From: Archangium minus
GTDB taxonomy: Bacteria; Myxococcota; Myxococcia; Myxococcales; Myxococcaceae
DNA: 64,000 nt
Reading direction: 5' to 3'
Assembly: GCF_044360475.1 (NCBI RefSeq)
Contig: NZ_CP043494.1
Coordinates: forward strand, 3,720,001-3,784,000
Positions 44,767 to 53,437 of this stretch are shown piece by piece; the first letter of the stretch is position 1, and each line of letters starts with the position of its first letter. Under the pieces are notes generated by a model. The model saw only the letters and a list, made by a program, of their open reading frames with translations, did no database searches and was not told where the DNA came from. Both the position numbers and the translations under genes were made by a program.

Positions 44767-46668
44767 ATGCGTCGACTCTGGATAGTGGGACTGCTGTGGA
44801 TGTGCGTTGCGTGCAGCGAGAAGGGGCCTCCCGAAGGCGCCGTGCGGGTCACGGTGAACTACGGCTCCTACCGACCGGCGTGTCTGCGCGTAGTGGCCAG
44901 GGACGCCCAGGGGCAACAGGGCCAGACGGACATCCTCCAGAGCCAGTTCAAGGATCCGGACGCGAGGAAGATTCTCGTCGCGGTGTTCCGCAAGCCCGAG
45001 TGGGGGCGGGAACTGTCGCTGGAGGTGTCTTCCTTCGATGGCTCCACGGAGGAGGGGTGCTCCGGTTCTCAGGTGGAGCAGCGTTTCTCGCAGCCCATCC
45101 CGGTGCCCCTGGGGGACTTCGCCTCCGTTGAGATGACGCTGCAGGCGAAGGACGATGACGGGGACACCTTCATCGCGCGCGAAGAGGGGGTGGAGGGGCA
45201 GGACTGCGACGACAAGAGCGCCGAGGTGTTTCCGGGGGCCGCCGAGCGGTGCAGCGTTGCGGTGGACTACGACTGCAACGGCTTCAAGGGCTGTCAGGAC
45301 TCCAAGTGCCAGCAGACGCTGTGTGACGATGGCGACGCCTGCACCCTGGGCGATGCGTGTAGCGCAATGCAAGTTTGTCAGGGGACCCCGACCCCGTGCA
45401 CTCCCTCCAGCACCTGCTTCCTCGTGACGGGAGGTTGTGCGGCGCTCAACAATTGTACCGAGGAGCCGGACCCCGCCAAGGTGAATGCCTCGTGCACGCT
45501 CGCGGGTGGCGCCGGGTCCGGGGTGTGCCGTGCCTCCGACGGCAAGTGCAGCCGCTTCCCCTACATTCCGAGCAACTTCGATCCTGATGCCATCCCCACG
45601 GAGAGCCTCCAGTCGCTAACCACAACCACGACGTGTGGTGTCACCTTCGACTCGACGACGCTGAGTTGGAATTCCACCGCCTGTTTCAGCAAGCCGCCAC
45701 CCACCCCCATCGAGTTGACGCAAGGAGGCACCAGGATGGTGCTGTTCGCCTTGTCGGAGCTGAATCTGGGCGGGAATCTGCGGCTGGTGGGCGAGCGCCC
45801 CGTCATCTTCGCTGTATACGGAGATGCCACGCTGAACCACGGCATCTTCGCCGATGCGGAGGGCACGGTGCCCGGCGCGGGTGGCAGTCTGGCGTCGGCC
45901 TGCACGGAGCGACGTGGCAGGGGGGGCGTGTTCAGTGACTTGGTGGGAAGCGGTGGCGGAGGCGCTGGAGGGGAGACCGCGGGCGCTCCTGGAGGTAATG
46001 GGACGGCGGCTGGCTCGGTGCGTGGCGATGGAGGGAGCGCGGGGGGGTCGTCCTTCGTCCCTCTTGTAGGAGGTTGTTCGGGAGGGAGCGGAGGAGGGGG
46101 CGGAGGAGATGAGGCCCAGGGAGGACAGGGGGGATCGGGAGGCGGCGCCGTGCAACTGTCCGTAGCGGGCACCCTCACGGTCAACCAACGAGTCTCCGCT
46201 AGCGCAGGTGGCGGGCGCGAAGGGAAGTACAGCACTTCCAACGGTGGTCAGGTAGGAGGGGGCGGGGGAGGAGGCAGTGGTGGCCAGGTGTTGCTCGAGG
46301 CCCACCAACTGAATCTCGGCAGTTCGAGCCGACTGACCGCGAATGGAGGAGGTGGTGGGGAGGGCAGCGGCTATCTCTCCAGCACCCAGGCCAATGGCGA
46401 GGCGGGTTCAGATGGCCCCACGGATTCGGAGGGTCAGGCTGCTGGCGGAAGTGGGAATTCCCAGGCGGGTGGAGAGGGCGGCAACGGAGGGGCTCTGAGT
46501 ACGACGCCTGGCTCTGGTTCCGATGGCACTCCGGTCTCCGGTGCCAAGGGAAGCGGCGGAGGAGGCGGAGGAGCCGCGGGCCACATCCGGCTGAGGTCCG
46601 TGAGGCCCTGCTCCATCAACAACGCCAGCGTCATCAGCCCAGCGACGAACGAGAATTGTCCGCTGTAG
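44767..46668 (+). CDS. MopE-like, glycine-rich surface lipoprotein
   Basis: 633 residues. Lipobox WMCVACSEK. After about 120 residues a MopE-type metal-binding segment appears (DDDGDTFIAREEGVEGQDCDD, PGAAERC, VDYDCNG), then a cysteine-rich stretch, a beta-helical region, and from about residue 380 long glycine/serine-rich repeats (GGGGGGxGG runs). Proteins of this layout are common at the myxobacterial surface and are thought to bind calcium and carry a flexible, low-complexity repeat region. The function is unknown. The start is the ATG at 44767. Confidence 0.8.
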   Translation: MRRLWIVGLLWMCVACSEKGPPEGAVRVTVNYGSYRPACLRVVARDAQGQQGQTDILQSQFKDPDARKILVAVFRKPEWGRELSLEVSSFDGSTEEGCSGSQVEQRFSQPIPVPLGDFASVEMTLQAKDDDGDTFIAREEGVEGQDCDDKSAEVFPGAAERCSVAVDYDCNGFKGCQDSKCQQTLCDDGDACTLGDACSAMQVCQGTPTPCTPSSTCFLVTGGCAALNNCTEEPDPAKVNASCTLAGGAGSGVCRASDGKCSRFPYIPSNFDPDAIPTESLQSLTTTTTCGVTFDSTTLSWNSTACFSKPPPTPIELTQGGTRMVLFALSELNLGGNLRLVGERPVIFAVYGDATLNHGIFADAEGTVPGAGGSLASACTERRGRGGVFSDLVGSGGGGAGGETAGAPGGNGTAAGSVRGDGGSAGGSSFVPLVGGCSGGSGGGGGGDEAQGGQGGSGGGAVQLSVAGTLTVNQRVSASAGGGREGKYSTSNGGQVGGGGGGGSGGQVLLEAHQLNLGSSSRLTANGGGGGEGSGYLSSTQANGEAGSDGPTDSEGQAAGGSGNSQAGGEGGNGGALSTTPGSGSDGTPVSGAKGSGGGGGGAAGHIRLRSVRPCSINNASVISPATNENCPL

Positions 46669-46818
46669 GCAGTCCCGCGCGCTGTGCCGCCAGTGGGCCG
46701 CCGTGCCCATTGGCCGCCTTCGTCACCTCGCGGCATCCACGGTCCCGGCCGGCTCCTTCCGGCGCAGCGCGAGCACCGCCACCCGGCTCTTCATGCTCAT
46801 CGCTCCACCCCTCCCAGC

Positions 46819-47049
46819 ACCGGCACCTCGGTGACACTCTTCGCCGACCGCCACACCTGGGGAGGCGAGGCCGACGTGTATCTGGATGACGTGCTCCAGG
46901 GTCGCGTGAGCTTCTACGACGCCCAAGGCTAGAAGTATCAGCAGGCTGTCTTCACGAAGACGGGCCTGTCCTCCGGCAGCCACGTCCTGCGCGTGGTGGC
47001 CGTGGGCAATGGCTGGGCGTGCGTGGACCACGTCACCTCCGCCAATTGA
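46819..47049 (+). pseudogene. Glycosidase-associated domain remnant with in-frame stop
   Basis: The frame reads TSVTLFADRHTWGGEADVYL, then DDVLQGRVSFYDAQG, an in-frame TAG at 46930, and on to KYQQAVFTKTGLSSGSHVLRVV before TGA. This follows a beta-sandwich domain found at the end of secreted glycosidases (ADVYLDGVLQATVDLY, then QQVLFxxxGLSSGSHTLRVV). The catalytic part is missing. It is a broken fragment between the MopE-like gene and the convergent haem protein gene. Confidence 0.6.
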
Positions 47050-47139
47050 GCGTGCAGGCGAGGACACTGCGTAAGTGAGTGGCCTCGCCTGCACATCAGA
47101 GAAACCAATGTGGGGAGGATCGGGCTGGAGGAGTAGGAA

Positions 47140-49374
47140 CTAGCGGAAGGATTCTGTGTCGCAGATGTAATAATGCAGTTGAGGGCGGCAGCTGGCCCTT
47201 GTGACTTCGCTCCAGTCCCTCTGCGGCCAGATACCCTGAGCCCAGGTCGCTACGCTATTCACGAGTCCCGGGCTGACGCCGTGGTGTTTGAAGTGCGAAA
47301 GCACATACCACAGCTTGTTTCCCACGGAGCCCTCGTAGTTACCATTGATGACTTCCGTGGTACTGGCGACTTCGCTATCCTTCCACCAGACAGTTTTGTC
47401 ATAGTCGTTGGATTTCGTCCACCACGCGTAGAGCATGGCTTCCAGGATGTCTTGTCGCTCCTCCTCCGTAATGTCGGACCATCCCTTCATGAACCCTGGC
47501 GCTACGAGCTTGCTGAGATCCGCGACGGTTCTCGGAGCCCAGCCAGGGGAAGGATTATGATAGCCGCTGACCCGTGAATCAGGCCCGATGGTGTTGTCCG
47601 CCACCTGCATTGCCTTCAGCAGCCAGAGGGTCAGCAGGCCATTCAAGGGGACGTTCGGGGTGGGGCTGTTCTGGAGCTCCGCGATGAAGGCATAGGCGTA
47701 GGGCCAGTCGATGGGGCGCTGTCCGTCTCGATACATCCCATCGGAGTGGTTGCCATTGTAGAGGGTGAACGCGAGCTGGTACCACGCCGCGGAGAAGTAG
47801 ACGAACATCAAGGGGGAGTTGTTGTTGATTCCTGTCCTGTCCCGATGGAGCTGGAGCATGTTGGGGGACGTGTCGAAGCTGTAATTAATCATCCACCCCC
47901 AATCTTCCCGGGAGCTCTTGTACAGCTGCTTCTGGTGTCCCTCCAGACCGAACTCCTGCATGATCTCCCACGTCTTCACCATGGCCCAGAGGGTGGTGGA
48001 GTAGAGCTTCTGGGCGTACGCCTCGTCATGGCCGATGAGCTCGTCGGGGATCCTCTCCTTGCCTTCGGGGAACTTGTAGCATCTTTGCGCGCTGGGGTAC
48101 CTCGGGCAGAGGAACTCGTAGAGAGCGCGCTTCCACGACTGGCTCTGGTAATGCAGATTCTCGAAGTAGTTCGTGTAGGCGCTGTCTTTGACGAGCGCCG
48201 CCCGCGCGCGCATGCTCTTGTAATCAGGGCCCATGGTGGAGCAGCCCCCGTTCTCTCCGTTGTAGCACTTGTAGGCGTCGCTGTGGGTGAAGTCGCTCCC
48301 CCAGGCGTCCTTGGGGTGGATGGTGGGCAGCCAGTGATTCCAATCCGGGAGTTGCAGGGGGATGGGCGTGGTGCGGGTATTGAGAGAGCCCGTGGTGAGC
48401 ACGTCTCCCTGCTGGATGTTGGGGAATCTGGGGAAGATGTGCGGGAGGATGTCCCGGTCCTTCTCCAGGACCTGCTCGATGCCCGCTCCCGCTGCCCAGT
48501 GTTCGACGGGCTGGAGTCCGACGCGAGGGCCCGGTTGGTACGGCGGATTCCAGGGCCGACCGGGGTTGGGAACGCCTGAGAGGGTTCGGATATAGGACGC
48601 GATCTTCATGCCTTGTTCCGCGGTCAGCCCGTGGAACTTCGAACGCTCGATGATGGCATGGTTCGAATAGTTGAAGTACTTGAGATCCCTGCCGTCCTGG
48701 GTGTGACAATCCATGCAGTGCGCGTGGATGGAGACCGGGTTCTTCTGGGATTGAATCAGGGCACCGCTACGCCACAGCAACTCACCTTCCGCGATGGCGT
48801 TCTCAGTGGAGATGGGCGGTTGCCAGGTGTTCGGATCCTCCTGCGTGAATTGGCCATCCGCGAAGACCCGGCTTCCATCGGGCCGGATGAAGTTGAGCTT
48901 CAACACCCGGAAGCCGATGGACCGTCCATCGGATTGGTTGAATTTGAAGTGGAGGATGTTGTTCCCGGCCACGAGGGCACCGGCCGGAACATCGATTCGC
49001 AATGGGAGCGTGGCGAAGGCTCCACCAATCCCACCGTAGTTCCTCCCGAGCCCCTCGACGAAGGCGGTCGAGTTGTTGAGGTCGATCCATGCTCCATTGT
49101 TGAAGCGGATGCTCGCCTTGTTTTCGTAGCTCAGGCTGTGGACCTGGAGCCAGAGCTTGAGGACGGATTGGCGATCCTGCTCCGTGAGCGGTAGGGTGAT
49201 GGACCTCTCGGTTCCGTTCTCTCCGATGACCTCGATGGGGAGTGTGACTCCGAGCGACGAGGCGGGTGAGTCGGCCAGCGGTGCGGGAGGGCTCCCTGCA
49301 CTCGTGGCCAGGGCCATGAATATAAGGAGGGTCGTACGCAACACGACAGATGGTGTTGGGTCTTGATAGGACAT
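47140..49374 (-). CDS. Secreted single-haem c-type cytochrome-like protein
   Basis: About 744 residues. A signal peptide follows MSYQDPTPSVVLRTTLLIF. A jelly-roll-like N-terminal part (FNNGAWIDLNNSTAFVEG) precedes one haem c site, AHCMDCHTQDGRDLKYF, near residue 220. The large C-terminal half is helical and of unknown type (WGWMINYSFDTSPNMLQLHRD). Only one CxxCH is present. The ATG at 49374 has a CAGCAGG site. It is probably an extracytoplasmic oxidoreductase; no partner gene adjoins it. Confidence 0.75.
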   Translation of the reverse strand: MSYQDPTPSVVLRTTLLIFMALATSAGSPPAPLADSPASSLGVTLPIEVIGENGTERSITLPLTEQDRQSVLKLWLQVHSLSYENKASIRFNNGAWIDLNNSTAFVEGLGRNYGGIGGAFATLPLRIDVPAGALVAGNNILHFKFNQSDGRSIGFRVLKLNFIRPDGSRVFADGQFTQEDPNTWQPPISTENAIAEGELLWRSGALIQSQKNPVSIHAHCMDCHTQDGRDLKYFNYSNHAIIERSKFHGLTAEQGMKIASYIRTLSGVPNPGRPWNPPYQPGPRVGLQPVEHWAAGAGIEQVLEKDRDILPHIFPRFPNIQQGDVLTTGSLNTRTTPIPLQLPDWNHWLPTIHPKDAWGSDFTHSDAYKCYNGENGGCSTMGPDYKSMRARAALVKDSAYTNYFENLHYQSQSWKRALYEFLCPRYPSAQRCYKFPEGKERIPDELIGHDEAYAQKLYSTTLWAMVKTWEIMQEFGLEGHQKQLYKSSREDWGWMINYSFDTSPNMLQLHRDRTGINNNSPLMFVYFSAAWYQLAFTLYNGNHSDGMYRDGQRPIDWPYAYAFIAELQNSPTPNVPLNGLLTLWLLKAMQVADNTIGPDSRVSGYHNPSPGWAPRTVADLSKLVAPGFMKGWSDITEEERQDILEAMLYAWWTKSNDYDKTVWWKDSEVASTTEVINGNYEGSVGNKLWYVLSHFKHHGVSPGLVNSVATWAQGIWPQRDWSEVTRASCRPQLHYYICDTESFR

Positions 49375-49548
49375 GTTCTGAACCTGCTGGGAATAGCTGC
49401 GTAGAAGCAGCCAAGGGCTGTGAGATGCCTGGTTTTGGAAGATGTATCTAGCAGTTTCTGGCCGCTCCAGCAGGAGCATTTTGTTCAATACCCCGGCCTG
49501 CCCGTCTCCCTATTCTTGCCTTCGAAACCTCTGTCTTCAAAGGTCGAG

Positions 49549-50139
49549 ATGAGTCTGACCCTGTCCATGGCCGCATTCGCGCTGGCCCTTTCCATTTCCC
49601 CTGGACCTGTCAATGTGGTCGCTCTGAGCACGGGTGCCCGCCATGGTTTGCGCGTCAGCCTGCGCCATGTGTTCGGTGCGACCCTGGGCTTCACCCTCTT
49701 GCTGCTGGCCATCGGCCTGGGCCTGCACGAAGCTTTCATGGCCTGGCCGTGGCTCGTCAGTACCCTGCGCCTGGCGGGAGTTGTTTACTTGCTGTACCTG
49801 ACCTGGAAGCTCTGGTGTGACGACGGCGAGCTGGGGGGCGCCGACGACGACACCTTGCCTGGCTACTGGAGCGGGGCCTTGATGCAGTGGCTCAATCCGA
49901 AGGCCTGGCTGGCCTGCGTGGCCGGCATGGGCGCCTTTGCCGCGGGCGGGGAGGTCGCGCTGATCGGGTACTTCGCCGCCATCTACTTCGTGGTGTGCTA
50001 CCTGTCCATCGCCTGCTGGGCCGCAGTGGGCAGCTCCATCCGGCACTGGGTCGACAGCCCTGCGCATTTGCGCCGTTTCAACAGGGCCATGGCCCTGCTG
50101 CTCGCGGGCTGCGCCTTCTATCTGCTACTGGCCTGGTAG
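49549..50139 (+). CDS. LysE/RhtB-family amino-acid exporter
   Basis: 196 residues with about six membrane segments. The start SMAAFALALSISPGPVNVVAL carries the LysE signature (SPGPN-like), followed by GARHGLRVSLRHVFGATLGF and the family's QWLNPKAWLACVAG. It should export amino acids or derivatives. It converges with, and overlaps by 22 bases, an AraC regulator gene, a pairing seen in pseudomonads and Burkholderia, so the pair may have been acquired together. Confidence 0.88.
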   Translation: MSLTLSMAAFALALSISPGPVNVVALSTGARHGLRVSLRHVFGATLGFTLLLLAIGLGLHEAFMAWPWLVSTLRLAGVVYLLYLTWKLWCDDGELGGADDDTLPGYWSGALMQWLNPKAWLACVAGMGAFAAGGEVALIGYFAAIYFVVCYLSIACWAAVGSSIRHWVDSPAHLRRFNRAMALLLAGCAFYLLLAW

Positions 50140-50942
50140 TGCCCGGGAGTCGCGGCCAGGTAGCGCTTGAAGGTGCGTTGCAGATGGGCCTGATCCGCGA
50201 ACCCGGCGGCTTGGGCCACTTCGGCGATCGGTCTGCCCTGGCGCAGCTCACGACGGGCGTACTGGATGCGGCCATTGACCACGAACTCGTGCGGCGTCAA
50301 CCCGTAGCGGCGCTTGAATGTGCGGATCAGGTGCGACGCCGACAACCCTGCCGCGGTGCAGATGTCGTCGAGGGAAATCGGCTGCAGACAATGAGCGCGG
50401 ATGTACTGCTCGGCCCGCCGCAGTCGGGGGTCGCAGGCCGACACTTCGGCCCCCACCGATGACAGGGCCGTGTGCAATTGACCGGCGAACGTGACCATCG
50501 CCTGCTCCCTGGCCAGTGGGTCCTGTGCTTCGTTGGCCAGTATCTGATAGAGGCCGAGGATCTGCCGGTGCAGCTCGGGCGCCTGGTTTTGTTTCGCCGA
50601 GAAAGGGCGGAAGTCATCATTGGCCCCCAGTCCCAGCTCCGCCTGGCGGGCGCCAAGCCATGCCACATCGATGTAAAGCATCAGATACGCCCAGGGGGCG
50701 TCGCCAATGGGATTGCAGGCATGCACGTCGCCCGGGTTCATGATGACCGTGCTACCCGCCCCGACCACGTCCTGCCAGCGCCCGTTGCGGTAGGTGCTAC
50801 GCCCGCTCATGATGGCGCCAATCGAAAAAGTCTCGTGCGCATGGGCGGCGTGGCAGAAGTCGCGGCCATCGGTCACGACCCGGGCTTCGAGCCAGGGCAA
50901 TTGTGGGTCGCGCCAGAATCGCGACGAGCTGGTGAGAGCCAT
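50118..50942 (-). CDS. AraC-family transcriptional regulator
   Basis: 274 residues. An N-terminal cupin-like effector domain (HAHETFSIGAIMSG, MNPGDVHACNP) is followed by two helix-turn-helix motifs: SLDDICTAAGLSASHLIRTFKRRYGLTPHEFVVNGRI and PIAEVAQAAGFADQAHLQRTFKRYLAATPGHY. This type senses small molecules, often amino acids. It converges with the LysE exporter gene and probably controls it. Confidence 0.9.
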   Translation of the reverse strand: MALTSSSRFWRDPQLPWLEARVVTDGRDFCHAAHAHETFSIGAIMSGRSTYRNGRWQDVVGAGSTVIMNPGDVHACNPIGDAPWAYLMLYIDVAWLGARQAELGLGANDDFRPFSAKQNQAPELHRQILGLYQILANEAQDPLAREQAMVTFAGQLHTALSSVGAEVSACDPRLRRAEQYIRAHCLQPISLDDICTAAGLSASHLIRTFKRRYGLTPHEFVVNGRIQYARRELRQGRPIAEVAQAAGFADQAHLQRTFKRYLAATPGHYQASSR

Positions 50943-51290
50943 GACAAACTCCTTTTCCAGTGGCTCTCAAGCTTAGCCGCGCCCCGTTTTTCATGGAAGC
51001 ATGGGCTGCGTATACAACAACGTCGAGCATGGACCTGACGCAGCTGGAACGAGGGGGCTGTCATCCTCGTGGATGAAGGCCAATGTGTAGCGCGGCGCAG
51101 CGCGAATACAGACACATCGAAGGGCTCCGCCGGTTGAACGTCCCGTCGGTGGCGTGTGGGTGGGACGTGGGCCGTGTTGAGGGGGGCTGGAGCCGAGGGG
51201 TCGAAGGGGGGAGAGGTCGTACAACCCCTGCCCCTGCCGGCTGGCTCGCTTGTCGCGGCTTCGGCTCCGGCCCCACTCGAGGGGTTCGGT
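50943..51290. other. Intergenic region holding repeat copy D
   Basis: No gene is recognised. The middle holds the dispersed repeat, copy D. The left edge contains the promoter region of the AraC gene, which is AT-richer than the rest. Confidence 0.4.
51153..51205 (+). repeat. Dispersed GC-rich repeat, copy D
   Basis: Shares the exact 18-mer GGGCTGGAGCCGAGGGGT with copy B and a longer, looser match with copy C. The stretch has no coding features. Confidence 0.5.
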
Positions 51291-51641
51291 TCAGGAGTCG
51301 AGCAGGACTGAGAATCCGCCGAAGATCATGCGCTGACCGTCGAAAGGCATGCCCTGCATCTCCTTCATGCGTGGATCTTCCATCATCTTCTTGTTGCCCT
51401 CGTCGCGGGCGGCCTTTGACGGCCATTCAATCCACGAGAAGACCACCGTCTCGCCGTTTTGCGCCTTCACCGCCCCCTTGAAATCGGTGACCTTTCCGTC
51501 AGGCACATCGTCGCCCCAGCACTCGACGACGCGGGTCGCACCATATTCCTTGAACAGCGGCAGGGCCTTGGCGGCCATCGCTCGGTAGGCATCCTTGTTG
51601 GCGACGGGCACTGGGACAACGAATCCATCGATGTAGCTCAT
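51291..51641 (-). CDS. DUF1428 family protein
   Basis: 116 residues covering the whole DUF1428 domain: MSYIDGFVVPVPVANKDAYR, VVECWGDDVPDGKVTDF, VVFSWIEWPSKAARD and the final MPFDGQRMIFGGF. The fold is a dimeric alpha/beta barrel; the role is unknown. The ATG at 51641 has a GGAG site. It stands alone. Confidence 0.9.
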   Translation of the reverse strand: MSYIDGFVVPVPVANKDAYRAMAAKALPLFKEYGATRVVECWGDDVPDGKVTDFKGAVKAQNGETVVFSWIEWPSKAARDEGNKKMMEDPRMKEMQGMPFDGQRMIFGGFSVLLDS

Positions 51642-51884
51642 GGTGTTTCTCCTTCTTCGTTGGGTCCACTTCTCGCCTCTTCGGCGCCGTCCGCGAGCCC
51701 AGCGAGCCATGCCTCGCCCGCCTGTCCCTCCGACAGCGCCTCGAGCCTCACCAGCTCAGGGGTATCAGAGCGGAGTCATTCAACCGATACCTTCAGTCTG
51801 GCGGCCTACGTCCGCAATGGTTCGGGAGTTGCCTTGAGCTCCCGGCCGGCAAGTAGGGGCTCTCCTCGGGGCCCATGAGCTTGC

Positions 51885-52517
51885 CCAGCTAGGACTCGTC
51901 ACACGACAACCGGGCGTTCGCCCAGTCGGCGCGGTCGAAGTTCGACCTGGCGGGCCCTTTGCTCCGGATGACGCCGCTGTCGTACAGCACCCCGCCGTCA
52001 AGGTGTCGGTGATCCGGGCGGGGGAGGCGAGGTCATCCACCAGGGTCGACTCGGTCACCGTGGCCAGGTCGCCGATGATTGCGGTGCGCCAGGGGGTGCG
52101 CAGCGCTCCCGAGGCGTGGACCTGCGCGTCGGCCAGCACGACCTGGTAGGCGCCGGAGCCCTTGTGCACGAGCCGGCTGCCGGCATAGCGGCCGTCCACA
52201 TCGGCCTCGGTGAGCAGCACGAAGCTGTCGCCGACCTTGAACAGGGAGGGGTAGCCGTAGTCACGGGCCGGCGCGGCGCCCGCCGTCTTCTCGAGCCGGG
52301 CCTGTTCGTACTGCGCGTTGTAGGGCAGGAGCCACGCGGTGGAGGTGGCCGGCACCGAGAACGCGGACGCCTCGCTCGTCACCGTGACACCAGTCGAGTT
52401 GGGAACCTCGTAGCGGTAGGCGACTCCATCCGCGGAGACCCGAACGAGCAGATCCAGACGCGCACCGCTGGCGTTCGCGAAGGCAAGTCGCGTCTCGGTC
52501 ATCAACTTGTTCTCCAA
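51885..52517 (-). pseudogene. Fossil of a GH97 glycosidase with NPCBM-like domain
   Basis: The first part (LAFANASGARLDLLVRVSAD, GVAYRYEVPN, AWLLPYNAQYEQAR, ATVTESTLVDDLASPARITDT) matches the N-terminal domain of GH97 enzymes, but its beginning and the catalytic barrel are missing. After a frame change another piece reads LDGGVLYDSGVIRSKGPARS and NFDRADWANARLSC, typical of NPCBM sugar-binding domains, and then meets a TAG. It looks like the two ends of a multidomain glycosidase brought together by deletion, with the frame broken. Confidence 0.6.
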
Positions 52518-52686
52518 GGCTCGACGGTAAGATTTCCAGGAAAAGCCGTGAGATCCTGGAGAGAAGTTCCTTGGGTGTCGAGCTGTGAAGGTGTCAAGGG
52601 ACGCGTTTCCGCACGATCGCAGGGCTTGACGAGCAAGGCATGGACAGATGAGTGTGCGGTTGGGTTCATCCAGGAAGGAATTCTCA

Positions 52687-53316
52687 ATGCACCAGGTGCT
52701 GCGCGCCTCTGTGATGTTAGCGATCTTCGCGGGCTTGGGTTGTCAACAATCACCTGACAAGTCGCCCTCGAAAACGCTTGGGTCTGGGAACACCGCGCTG
52801 GAAGATCCGCGGATCGAGGGGATTCGCGCGAGGTATCAACAAGTTCAGGCGGATCAGGGCCTGAAGAAGAGCGAATTCGACCTGGCGTGCAAAGGTGGCG
52901 AGGGCCGCGGCAGGGTCCGGCTGTTCGAGAAGAACGGGGCGGTTCAAAAAGCAGAACTAGAGTTCATTCCACCAGGGCACGGCGAAGACTCGTACCAGTT
53001 CTTCTATGATCAACGGGAGGTCGTCTTCGCTCTGTATGACATGAGGACCTGGGCGTTCATCAGTGGCGGCACTCCAGAGAAACCAGCGACCCGAGACCGT
53101 GCGACGCAGGTTCGTTATTATTTCCACAACGGCGATTCGATCCGCTGCATCAAGAAGAAAGCGGAGGGTCTCACGGACAAGCTTGATTCTCTGCTGGACC
53201 AGGCGCTCACTGAGCCGGATGACTGTTCCAAAGCAGGTAGAATTCAGAAGCTCGCGGCATTGGTACTGCTGGGTCCGCGGGCGAAAGAGGAGCTGGTAAA
53301 CCAGCTCTGTCCGTAG
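52687..53316 (+). CDS. Unknown lipoprotein
   Basis: About 209 residues. MHQVLRASVMLAIFAGLGCQQ is a lipoprotein signal. The mature part is mixed alpha/beta (KSEFDLACKGGEGRGRVRLFE, AELEFIPPGHGEDSYQFFYD, TQVRYYFHNGDSIRCIKKKAEG) and has cysteines in the middle and at the end. No family is recognised. The ATG at 52687 has AGGAAGG upstream, which decides against the earlier ATG at 52648. Confidence 0.75.
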   Translation: MHQVLRASVMLAIFAGLGCQQSPDKSPSKTLGSGNTALEDPRIEGIRARYQQVQADQGLKKSEFDLACKGGEGRGRVRLFEKNGAVQKAELEFIPPGHGEDSYQFFYDQREVVFALYDMRTWAFISGGTPEKPATRDRATQVRYYFHNGDSIRCIKKKAEGLTDKLDSLLDQALTEPDDCSKAGRIQKLAALVLLGPRAKEELVNQLCP

Positions 53317-53437
53317 ATCCATCCAGCTCCTGCGCTCGCCGGGACGCATGACCTGCCAACTGTTCTTCGCCAGGTCTCCAGGTCTCCAGGCCGCCTCAAC
53401 CCGCGCATGAGCGCCCTGCCAGCAGGGCGCTGCCACC

